This document shows positions 8,485-16,510 of a DNA stretch of 35,491 bases, one piece after another. Positions within the stretch are counted from its first letter, which is position 1. The number at the start of each line of letters is the position of its first letter. The notes beneath the pieces were generated by a model. That model was not told where the DNA came from and did no database searches. It worked only from the letters and a program-made list of their open reading frames with translations. The position numbers were made by a program, and so were the translations under genes. Source of the stretch: Deltaproteobacteria bacterium (GTDB taxonomy: Bacteria > Myxococcota_A > UBA9042 > DTJE01); contig JADHTP010000004.1 in assembly GCA_016784945.1 (NCBI GenBank), positions 1 through 35,491 on the forward strand. Direction: 5' to 3'.

Positions 8485-10883
8485 AAAGGATGGCATACCT
8501 GTGGCCCTTCCTCGTCCTTTTCCCGGCGCAATGCGCCGACGTCAACCACCCGCCCGACGTGGCCCCGGTGGGGGATCTCACGGTCACGGTGGGCGAGGCT
8601 CTGTCCATTGCCCTGGTGGCCACGGACCCCGACGGGGACTCCGTCACCTTCGAGGTGCAGGGGGCGCCTGCGGGAGCACGGGTCACGGCGGACGGCCAGG
8701 GCGGATGGCGATTCGAATACAGTCCCCTGGCGTCCCATGCCGGCCCCAGCGGAACGACCTATGAACTCGTGTTCACCGCCCTCGACCATCGCGGGGGTGA
8801 GACCCGGGAAGCCACGGACCTGCACGTGCTGCCCGAGGGATCGGTGCCCGAATTCAAGGGACCGTTCGCGTGGACGCTGAACCTGGCCGAAAATGATCAC
8901 CTGACCGCGTTCATCCAGGTGAAGGACGCGGACACCGCCTCCCTAGTGATCGAATTGATCAAGGGATTCGAAGGGGCCCTGTTCGACCAGGTGGACGGAC
9001 ACACGGCCTCCATCTACTGGAAGCCACGTCCCCACCAGGTGGGGGGAAGCCCGGTCTATACCTTCACCGTGTCCGCCGACGACGGGTCCCACGCCAAGGT
9101 CTTTGCCGACTTCGCGGTGGTCCTGGTCAATTCCGAGATGTTCGGCGGATGCCCGGGCACACCGCCCACGGCAACCCACCAGCCGCTGTCGGACCAGCAC
9201 GGCGGCGGTTCCTACTCGGTTTCGGTGGAGACGGACGACCTGGAAAGCCAGGTCCGCGAGGTCACCTGTTTCTGGAGCGCCGTCAAGGGCACACCGGAAC
9301 CGGAGATGAACCGGCTGGAACTTCCCGGGTCCATCCCGAACCTTGCAGCGGCAGCCGATTCCGGCCGCCTGGTGTACTACCACTTCCTGGCCACCGACGA
9401 TGACGACCAGACGTCGGACTATTGCGACCACGCGGTCCGTCTGCCGAAGACCGGCGAATTCGCCTTCGCGGCCTATGGACCGGATCACCCCGACACCTGT
9501 CTCGGGGACCTCTACGGCGACCCCCAGACCGTCCCGGCCCAGCTACCTGAAGGGACGGTCACCGGCCTGCGTCTGTGCCATGGAACGGAAGACGTGTTCA
9601 CGCGCCTGTTGGTCCATGGCGAAGGACTGGCCGTGGCGGCGACGCCCATGTCGGCCTCGGGACCCTTGACTGTCATCCTGGAGGACCCCCAGGGGGCCAT
9701 TCTGGTCCAGGCGCCCTTCGGTGCCTTCACCACGGCCCTGGTCGACGGGGAATTCCGGGTACGCGTGAGACCCGACGACGGTAAAGCCGTGACCTATTCC
9801 CTGGCGGCGACCACCTCGGCCGACCCCTGCCAGGACGACACCTTCGAGCCCAACCAGACACCCACGACGGCTTCCCTCATCACCCAGGGCCTGCATCAGG
9901 CCACCCTGTGCCCCGCGAACCCGGACTACTACGGGTTCCACCTGGATGCCGGTAAAGCGGCAGCGGTGACCCTGACCTTCGACCCCCAGGAGGCCGATCT
10001 CGACCTGACCCTCTTCGAAACGGACTGGTCCGTCCCCATCCGGGTGTCGGCCTCGACCCTTGGCACCGAGGAACTGGTGGCCGAGGCCGCGGTTCCCACG
10101 GACTTCCTGGTTCGCGTGGACGCCGTGGGGCTCGATTCGTCCGCCTACGGCCTGGACCTCCAGGTGGAGGGTCAGGAAACGCTGTGCGAAGACGACCTGT
10201 TCTCGCCCAACGCCTCACCATACCAGGCGCCCGTGGTCTTCGAGGCCACCTACCCCAAGCTGAAACTGTGTCCCACGAAGACTGACTACTTCGAAACGGG
10301 ACTGAACGGGGGAGAAACCCTGTCCGTGTGGGTGGAGGTGCCGGCGGGACAGGTGGCGCCGCCCCTGGCCATCCTCGCAGGCGATGGACAGACCGTGCTC
10401 GCCCAGGGCAATACCACCGGCCAGATGTCCCAGGCGGAGGTGGTGGTGCCCGGACCGGGCCCGATCCTGATCCGCACGGGACCGGTGACGGGGCAGGCGG
10501 TCAACTACTCCCTGGGATTCGCGGCGTCGGACCCTCCCGGGCCCTGCGGACCGGACCGGTTCGAGCCCAACGACCAGGTGGAAACGGCGCCGTCGTTGCC
10601 CCAGGGCCTCACTACCCACCTGACCCTGTGCCCGGGGGACGTGGACATCTTTGCCACGAAGATGGGGGCATGGCAGACCATCGCGGCCTACGTGCTGAAC
10701 GGTTCCGTGGCCGTCAGCACCTCGATTCTGGATGCCGAAGAGGCCCTGGTGGCCGCGGGGACGCCGGCCCAGTACGGTGAGGAACTGTTCTTCCTGACCC
10801 AGGAAACCGGCACCTTCTACCTCCAGGTCCGGGCCTCGACGGGGGGTCAGGGCTGGTACGACGTGTTCCTGCAGACAGAGTGA
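8481..10883 (+). CDS. Large exported protein with Ig/cadherin-like N-terminus and tandem PPC-type (pre-peptidase C-terminal) repeats
   Basis: Signal peptide; VGEALSIALVATDPDGDSVTFEV; repeats C-x-D-D-x-F-x-P-N ... LCP-x-D-x-[DY] (DPCQDDTFEPNQ..LCPANPDYY; TLCEDDLFSPNA..LCPTKTDYF; GPCGPDRFEPND..LCPGDVDIF). Confidence 0.7.
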   Translation: MKRMAYLWPFLVLFPAQCADVNHPPDVAPVGDLTVTVGEALSIALVATDPDGDSVTFEVQGAPAGARVTADGQGGWRFEYSPLASHAGPSGTTYELVFTALDHRGGETREATDLHVLPEGSVPEFKGPFAWTLNLAENDHLTAFIQVKDADTASLVIELIKGFEGALFDQVDGHTASIYWKPRPHQVGGSPVYTFTVSADDGSHAKVFADFAVVLVNSEMFGGCPGTPPTATHQPLSDQHGGGSYSVSVETDDLESQVREVTCFWSAVKGTPEPEMNRLELPGSIPNLAAAADSGRLVYYHFLATDDDDQTSDYCDHAVRLPKTGEFAFAAYGPDHPDTCLGDLYGDPQTVPAQLPEGTVTGLRLCHGTEDVFTRLLVHGEGLAVAATPMSASGPLTVILEDPQGAILVQAPFGAFTTALVDGEFRVRVRPDDGKAVTYSLAATTSADPCQDDTFEPNQTPTTASLITQGLHQATLCPANPDYYGFHLDAGKAAAVTLTFDPQEADLDLTLFETDWSVPIRVSASTLGTEELVAEAAVPTDFLVRVDAVGLDSSAYGLDLQVEGQETLCEDDLFSPNASPYQAPVVFEATYPKLKLCPTKTDYFETGLNGGETLSVWVEVPAGQVAPPLAILAGDGQTVLAQGNTTGQMSQAEVVVPGPGPILIRTGPVTGQAVNYSLGFAASDPPGPCGPDRFEPNDQVETAPSLPQGLTTHLTLCPGDVDIFATKMGAWQTIAAYVLNGSVAVSTSILDAEEALVAAGTPAQYGEELFFLTQETGTFYLQVRASTGGQGWYDVFLQTE

Positions 10884-10886
10884 CCT

Positions 10887-11834
10887 TTGCAGTTTTCCGT
10901 GCACGTGCACGTGGACGACACCAACGGGGAATCAGCGACTGTGGATACAGGTCCCACCTCCCGCAACATCAAGATGATCATCCAGTTCGACGGTACGGAT
11001 TTCTGCGGCTGGCAGTTGCAGGACGACGTAAGGACGGTACAGGGGGTGCTGGGGGACGCAATCCGGGAACTCACCGGTACTGCCGTCACACTGCATTCGT
11101 CCTCCAGGACCGATTCCGGGGTGCATGCCCTGGCCATGCCAGTGGGGTTCCAGCTGGACTCGAACCTGCCCATCAGGGCCTTCCACAGGGGTCTCAATTC
11201 CCTCCTTCCCCGTGACCTGAAGGTGGTGACGGCCGAGGACGCGGCCCCGGACTTCCACACCCGGTACATGCACAGCACAAAGTCCTACCGGTACCGGATC
11301 CTCAACCACCAGACGGCCCTGCCCCTGGAACGTCGCCATTCCTGGCACGTGCCCCAAACCCTGGACGTGGAGGCCATGGAGTCAGCCGCGGAATGCCTCG
11401 TGGGGCACCACGATTTTTCGTCTTATCGATCGGTCCATTGCGACGCCCATTCGGCGGTCAGGACCGTGGATTGCCTGGACGTGGCCATCGCGGAACCGCA
11501 CCTGGTGACCCTCTACGTCAGGGCCGGGGGCTTCCTGAGGAACATGGTCCGGATCATCGCCGGCACCCTCGTCCAGGTGGGTCTGGGACGCTTCCCGCCC
11601 GGGTGGGTGCGGGAGGTGCTGGAGGCCCGCGACAGGACCCGCGCCGGTCCCACGGCACCGCCACAGGGCCTGTTCCTGGTGGAAGTGGTCTACCATCCGA
11701 CACAACCGCCGCAGGGGACCCCCGCCGGGTCACCGCCGTCTGCGCAGGACGGAAAGGGCGGCCCGCATGTCGTCCGTTCCGACGGCCCTGCCTGCGACGA
11801 GCACCACGGTGAAGACACCAGCGGCCGCCAGTGA
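10887..11834 (+). CDS. truA: tRNA pseudouridine(38-40) synthase
   Basis: IIQFDGTDFCGWQLQ, SSRTDSGVHAL (catalytic Asp), FLRNMVRIIAGTLVQVG. Exact start uncertain; C-terminal extension overlaps the flippase gene antisense. Confidence 0.9.
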   Translation: MQFSVHVHVDDTNGESATVDTGPTSRNIKMIIQFDGTDFCGWQLQDDVRTVQGVLGDAIRELTGTAVTLHSSSRTDSGVHALAMPVGFQLDSNLPIRAFHRGLNSLLPRDLKVVTAEDAAPDFHTRYMHSTKSYRYRILNHQTALPLERRHSWHVPQTLDVEAMESAAECLVGHHDFSSYRSVHCDAHSAVRTVDCLDVAIAEPHLVTLYVRAGGFLRNMVRIIAGTLVQVGLGRFPPGWVREVLEARDRTRAGPTAPPQGLFLVEVVYHPTQPPQGTPAGSPPSAQDGKGGPHVVRSDGPACDEHHGEDTSGRQ

Positions 11835-13256
11835 GCGCACTGGCCAGGGAACCGACGCACCCGCCACGTGATCCAGGCCGATCACCACGCAAAGGCCCCC
11901 GACGGCGATGACGGCCGTCCGGACCCACGCGGCCCCGGGAAACACGCGCCGCAGGAAAACCAGGCTGGTCACGGCCCCGCAGGCACAGCCCGCCATGGTG
12001 GACAGGGAGGCCGCGGTCCACGCCTGCGCTGGGTCCTCGGCATCGGTCAACAGCCAGAACAACAGGCATGCCTGGACCGCCACCGCCACGCCTCCGCACA
12101 GGAGCGAGACCAGCGGTCGGCCCGCCGACGCCAGGATGGCGTTGCCCACGAACATCAACGCCATGAGGCTCACCGCTGTGAGCAGGGGCACCAGGACGGA
12201 GCCTCCCCCGGAATAGGCTTCCCCGAACAGGAGGGTAAGGAGGCCTTCCCCCGCCGTGCCCAGAACGGCCACGGCCAGGCCGGAGAGCACTGAAGCCAGG
12301 CGCATGGCACCGGCCACAGCGGCGTTGGCGGCATCCGTGTCATGGGCGCTGGTGGCCCTGGAAACGAAGGGGAAGACCACGAATGTCAGGGATATGACCG
12401 CCTGGTATGGAATGGTGGCCACGTTCTTTGCGGCCCCGTAAATCCCGGCGGCAAAAGACGCCTCGTCGGCCAGGGCCGGATCGGACCACCAGGCATTCAG
12501 GCCCCCGCCCAGGGAAGCCTTGATACCGATGATGTCCGCCTGCAACAGGAGGTTCAATACCAGAGCGTAGCCGCCCAGCGGCAGGAGGAACGATAGATAC
12601 CTTTTCTTCAATGGGTCGCCCGACCCGGCGTCGGGGCCCAGTCCCGCCACGAAAAAGGCCAGGCCCAGGACCAGGAAGGCTGCGGTCGCAAAGCCACCGA
12701 AGGCCCAGGTCACGGAACCGGTGGCCACCACCAGGGCCACCATGAAAGCGGTCTTCATGGTGGAATAGGTCACGTCCAGCGCCGCCTGTCGGCCGAAACG
12801 CCGGGTCCCGTTCAAGGTGCCCACCAGGACGGCGTAGTAGGCGTAGGCCAGGACCACCAGGGAAGCCACCCGCAAAGGGGTTCCCAGGCCCGGGTCCCGC
12901 AGCAGAAAGCCGGACAGTTCGTCGGCGAACAGGAACATCCCGAGGAAGATCGGGCCGAAAAGAAAGGTCTGCACGACCACGGCCGATCGTCTCACCGATC
13001 GAAGGGGGGCCCCGGACTCCGATGACAGCTTGGACACCGCCTGGACCGTGGCTGTAATCACCACCATGGTGACCACGTTGAGGAGCCCGGAAACCACGCG
13101 GTACCGGCCGAACAGGACCGGATCCCCGAAAAGCCGTGGGAATGCCAGTGAAGCAAAGGTGGCCGTCAACAGGAAGTAGAGCTTGGCCCCCGTGATGAAC
13201 AGGAACCCGCGCCCCGCCTGTCGGGTGATATCGTTGTGGGAATCGGTGTCAGCCAT
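11730..13256 (-). CDS. MATE/MurJ-Wzx-like polysaccharide/lipid flippase
   Basis: About 14 predicted hydrophobic segments across 508 aa, N-terminus ITRQAGRGFLFITGAKLYFLLTATFASLAFPRLFG typical of the PST/MurJ-like superfamily. Confidence 0.75.
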   Translation of the reverse strand: MADTDSHNDITRQAGRGFLFITGAKLYFLLTATFASLAFPRLFGDPVLFGRYRVVSGLLNVVTMVVITATVQAVSKLSSESGAPLRSVRRSAVVVQTFLFGPIFLGMFLFADELSGFLLRDPGLGTPLRVASLVVLAYAYYAVLVGTLNGTRRFGRQAALDVTYSTMKTAFMVALVVATGSVTWAFGGFATAAFLVLGLAFFVAGLGPDAGSGDPLKKRYLSFLLPLGGYALVLNLLLQADIIGIKASLGGGLNAWWSDPALADEASFAAGIYGAAKNVATIPYQAVISLTFVVFPFVSRATSAHDTDAANAAVAGAMRLASVLSGLAVAVLGTAGEGLLTLLFGEAYSGGGSVLVPLLTAVSLMALMFVGNAILASAGRPLVSLLCGGVAVAVQACLLFWLLTDAEDPAQAWTAASLSTMAGCACGAVTSLVFLRRVFPGAAWVRTAVIAVGGLCVVIGLDHVAGASVPWPVRSLAAAGVFTVVLVAGRAVGTDDMRAALSVLRRRR

Positions 13257-13265
13257 GGTCTCGGA

Positions 13266-14657
13266 CTATTGTTTGCTCTCGCGTTCGAATCGCCCCTGGA
13301 CAGCCTGACGATAGTCTTCCCCGGTGTCGAGAAGATCGACGAGGATGATGAACAGCTTCCTTTTCGCATCCTTGGCTGTGAGTTTCCCGGCCTTTCGGGC
13401 GGCGTCAACCTCCCCCATCATGGCCAGTCCTTCCTGCCCGTTTCTGGCCAGGCGCCCCACCGTGGTTTCTTCACCCAGAACGCCAGCCAGGGCCTTGCGG
13501 GAACGGGTGAGCCGCTTGAGAAGCTTCGAACGGGATGGTTCGCCCGAAGACTTGACGCAGATGATGCCGAGGGTCTGGTGTACGCGATTACTGGACTTGA
13601 GCAACCGGTTCACAACGTCCCAGGCGGCCACCGTGCCCCCCTTCTTGAACACCACCTGGCGACAGAAGTCCACCATGGTCTTCATGGGGTCTTCGAAGGC
13701 CCTTGGGTAGACATCGTCGTCCTTCAGGGCATCCATGACCTCACCCATGACGTCGAATCCTTCCAGCTGGACGAGATAGCGGGACGCGCTCCACCGGTCG
13801 TCCGCGTTCTTGCGGGCCAGCAGGCGCCTGAGCCGCAGGACCACCCCGGCCCGATCCCCCTTGAGGTCCCCGGAGTCTTCCAGCAGGTCCGTGGCCGCGT
13901 TGAAGGCGGCGGCCCTCACGTCGGGGTCCTGATCTTCGTTGGAAGCGAGGTCCAGGAGGTGATTGACGGCATCGGGGCTCCGGATCTTGCCGATGACGAC
14001 CACGTGGGTGAACTGGACCACGACGTCCGGGATGGCGTGCAGCACCTTCATGGCCTCGAGGAGCTTCAGACTGGATTCGGGGTCCTTCAGGCCCACCACG
14101 TAGTTGGCCAGCTTGTCTACGTGGAATCCGTGCCGGATCATGAGGACCGCGCCGTCCACGCCTTCCATGCCCAGGTCCGAGATCTGGTTCACCAGGATCC
14201 GCGGCTCCACCACGTCCTTCACCTTCTCCGGGGTGGAATCCGGTTTTAGTCCATCGAAGGCCCAGGCCGCCAGGCGTTTCTGAAATCCCCCCCGCTGGTC
14301 CGACGGGATCCGGTTCAAGCCGATGAAGGCCGCGTCACGCACCGGCGCCAGCTTTTTCCGGTCGCCCACCAGGGCCGGCAGACGACCCACCAGGTTATCG
14401 GTGAGCCGAACCGCCAGTTCGTCCCGGTCCTTGCACCCGTCCAGGAAGGTCCGGGTCTGGAGGGCCCATCCGGCCTCGATGAGAGCCATGAAGGCCCCCA
14501 CCCGTTCTTCCATGGAATTGGAGCCGTCCTGCACGTAGTCGTGCAACTGCCGGATGCCGTTTTCGTTGGCGGTGTACTTTTCGAAATTCCCGGGACCGGG
14601 TCGGCCGCATGCAACCAGGGCCGCTGCCGCAAAGAGCATGATGAGCAACCGGCGCAT
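13266..14657 (-). CDS. Lipoprotein with HEAT-like helical repeats
   Basis: MRRLLIMLFAAAALVACGRPGPGNF lipobox; repeated helical pairs such as DPDVRAAAFNAATDLLEDSGD. Only the 3' half of the 928-aa ORF call is accepted. Confidence 0.7.
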   Translation of the reverse strand: MRRLLIMLFAAAALVACGRPGPGNFEKYTANENGIRQLHDYVQDGSNSMEERVGAFMALIEAGWALQTRTFLDGCKDRDELAVRLTDNLVGRLPALVGDRKKLAPVRDAAFIGLNRIPSDQRGGFQKRLAAWAFDGLKPDSTPEKVKDVVEPRILVNQISDLGMEGVDGAVLMIRHGFHVDKLANYVVGLKDPESSLKLLEAMKVLHAIPDVVVQFTHVVVIGKIRSPDAVNHLLDLASNEDQDPDVRAAAFNAATDLLEDSGDLKGDRAGVVLRLRRLLARKNADDRWSASRYLVQLEGFDVMGEVMDALKDDDVYPRAFEDPMKTMVDFCRQVVFKKGGTVAAWDVVNRLLKSSNRVHQTLGIICVKSSGEPSRSKLLKRLTRSRKALAGVLGEETTVGRLARNGQEGLAMMGEVDAARKAGKLTAKDAKRKLFIILVDLLDTGEDYRQAVQGRFERESKQ

Positions 14658-14762
14658 TGACAGACTCCTTGCCTTGATACGGCTTGGTTCTAGCATCCAG
14701 CGCGCCCCGGGGTCAACCTGGGACGGCCCGCGGGCGGCCCGCCACGGGACAGGGTTGTCGTC

Positions 14763-14792
14763 TTCGACCGCCGGCGTTGACTGGGGTATACT
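14763..14792 (+). promoter_or_regulatory. Candidate promoter TTCGAC-18-TATACT upstream of the response-regulator operon
   Basis: TATACT 14787-14792, 27 nt before the ATG at 14820; AGGAGGG ribosome-binding site follows. Confidence 0.4.
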
Positions 14793-14819
14793 CGTCGGGC
14801 ACGACGAAGGAGGGTGCGG

Positions 14820-15389
14820 ATGAACGACGTAGCGACGATTCTTATCGTGGACGACGAGCAACCGGTCCTGAACGCGCTCGAACGTTCCCTGGGACTGGAC
14901 GGCCACAACATGATCAAGACCACCAGCCCCAAGCGCGCACTGGAGATCGTGGGCAGCCAGAAGGTGGACCTGATCATATCTGACCATCTCATGCCGGAAA
15001 TGAAGGGACTGGACCTTTTGCGGGAAGTGAACCGCCTTCGCCCCAAGATCATCCGGATCCTGCTGACCGGCCATGCGGACCTGGAACTGGCCATGAAGGC
15101 CATCAACGAGGGCGAGGTCTACCGGTTCTTCCAGAAACCCTGGGACGACGAGAATCTGCGACTGGACGTGCGCCTGGCCCTGTCCCACCGGAAGCTCGAG
15201 ACCGAGAATGTCCGGCTTTCCAACGAGGTGGACAAGCAGGCGGGCATCATCAACCGGCTGGAAAAGGACCATCCCGGGATCGGCAGCGTGGAGAGAACCT
15301 CCACCGGGGCCATCGTCATCGACGACGACGAACTGGACGTCAAGCATTCCAAAACCGGTGAGATCATCCTCGACGACAAGGACTTCTGA
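14820..15389 (+). CDS. Response regulator, CheY-like receiver with acidic C-terminal tail
   Basis: ILIVDDEQ, LIISDHLMPEMKG, ILLTGHAD, FFQKPWD; no DNA-binding domain recognised. Confidence 0.85.
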   Translation: MNDVATILIVDDEQPVLNALERSLGLDGHNMIKTTSPKRALEIVGSQKVDLIISDHLMPEMKGLDLLREVNRLRPKIIRILLTGHADLELAMKAINEGEVYRFFQKPWDDENLRLDVRLALSHRKLETENVRLSNEVDKQAGIINRLEKDHPGIGSVERTSTGAIVIDDDELDVKHSKTGEIILDDKDF

Positions 15390-15407
15390 CACCGATCGGA
15401 CGGAATC

Positions 15408-16223
15408 ATGACACAGGCAAGCCCCCTCCATCCAGTGGTCCTGGTGGTGGACGACGATCCGGGCTGCGTTCGCGCCATCCGACGCGCCCTGGAATACGCG
15501 GGAATGGGGACCGTGGCCGCCACCAGCCTGGAAGAGGCCCATGAGGCCCTTCAAAGGCACGACCCGGCCTGCGTGATTACGGAATTTCGCATGCCTGACG
15601 GGCAGGGGGTGGAATTCCTGACCCGGTCCCGGGAATCGGTCGAACACCTGGGGCGCGTCATGCTGACCGGGGTGGTGGACTTCCTGGCGGTACAGGAGGC
15701 CGTCAACCAGGGCTCCGTCCACGCCTTCTTCACCAAGCCCTGGGACAACAACAGCCTGGTTCAGGGCGTCAAGGGTGTCATCGAACAGTGTCGTCTCGCG
15801 CGCGAGAACACGGAAATGATGCGACAGCTGTCGGAACACAACCGGGTCCTGGAGGCCACGGTCAAGGAAAGGACGGGGCAGCTCGAACAGGCCAAGAGCG
15901 AGCTGGAAGCCGTGTTCGATTCCTGGGACGAGCCGGTGGCCATCGTGGACAACCGGTTCACGGTCCTGAGGGCCAACAAAGCCTATTCCAGGCAGGCCGG
16001 GCTGGTCGTGCGGGATGTGCCGGGCCGCCTGTGTCACGAGGCCCTGTTCCACCGGGAATCGCCCTGTGAGGACTGTCCCCTCGGGCGCGAGCCCGTTGAC
16101 GACGGCCCGCGGGAAGGCCGGATCGCGCAGGACGGGAACGAGTGGCGCATCATGACACGGTCCATGGGTATCGCCCGTCGAACCGGGCAGGCGGCGCTCT
16201 GTCGCTACGAGCTCCTGCGGTGA
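15408..16223 (+). CDS. Atypical receiver-coiled coil-PAS protein with Glu at the phosphoacceptor position
   Basis: VVLVVDDDPG, CVITEFRMPDGQG, VMLTGVVD, FFTKPWD; PAS segment AVFDSWDEPVAIVDNRFTVLRANKAYSRQAG...RLCHEALFHRESPCEDCPLG. Confidence 0.8.
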   Translation: MTQASPLHPVVLVVDDDPGCVRAIRRALEYAGMGTVAATSLEEAHEALQRHDPACVITEFRMPDGQGVEFLTRSRESVEHLGRVMLTGVVDFLAVQEAVNQGSVHAFFTKPWDNNSLVQGVKGVIEQCRLARENTEMMRQLSEHNRVLEATVKERTGQLEQAKSELEAVFDSWDEPVAIVDNRFTVLRANKAYSRQAGLVVRDVPGRLCHEALFHRESPCEDCPLGREPVDDGPREGRIAQDGNEWRIMTRSMGIARRTGQAALCRYELLR

Positions 16224-16510
16224 AGGTCGTCACGGCACATCCCGAGGGCACGGTGCTGGAAATCAAGGTCCGCCCACGGGCCGGGAAATGCCGGGTGACC
16301 CATCGAAAAGACGGTACCGTTGTGGTGGAAGTCACGTCGGCGCCCGAAAACGGCCAGGCCACGAAGCAGGCGCTTCGTACCCTGGCCCGGGCCGTGGGGC
16401 TGAGGTCTTGTGACGCCACCATCTTGAAGGGCGCCAGAAACCGAAAGAAGACCGTGCTGCTCAAGGGCCTTACGAAGGGGGCCTGCCTGGCCGGACTGGA
16501 AGTTTCATGA
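16220..16510 (+). CDS. DUF167/YggU-family protein
   Basis: GTG start overlapping the previous stop; LEIKVRPRAGKCRV...VEVTSAPENGQATKQALRTLARAVGLR...ILKGARNRKKTVLLKG. Confidence 0.8.
   Translation: MKVVTAHPEGTVLEIKVRPRAGKCRVTHRKDGTVVVEVTSAPENGQATKQALRTLARAVGLRSCDATILKGARNRKKTVLLKGLTKGACLAGLEVS

Noticed and set aside
7294-8496. 400-aa minus-strand ORF
   Set aside because: Antisense to ftsH; no domain signal.
14658-16052. N-terminal ~465 aa of the 928-aa minus-strand ORF
   Set aside because: Antisense to two clear receiver-domain genes; translation is His/Gln/Gly-rich, typical of antisense reading in GC-rich DNA. The true lipoprotein start is at 14657.
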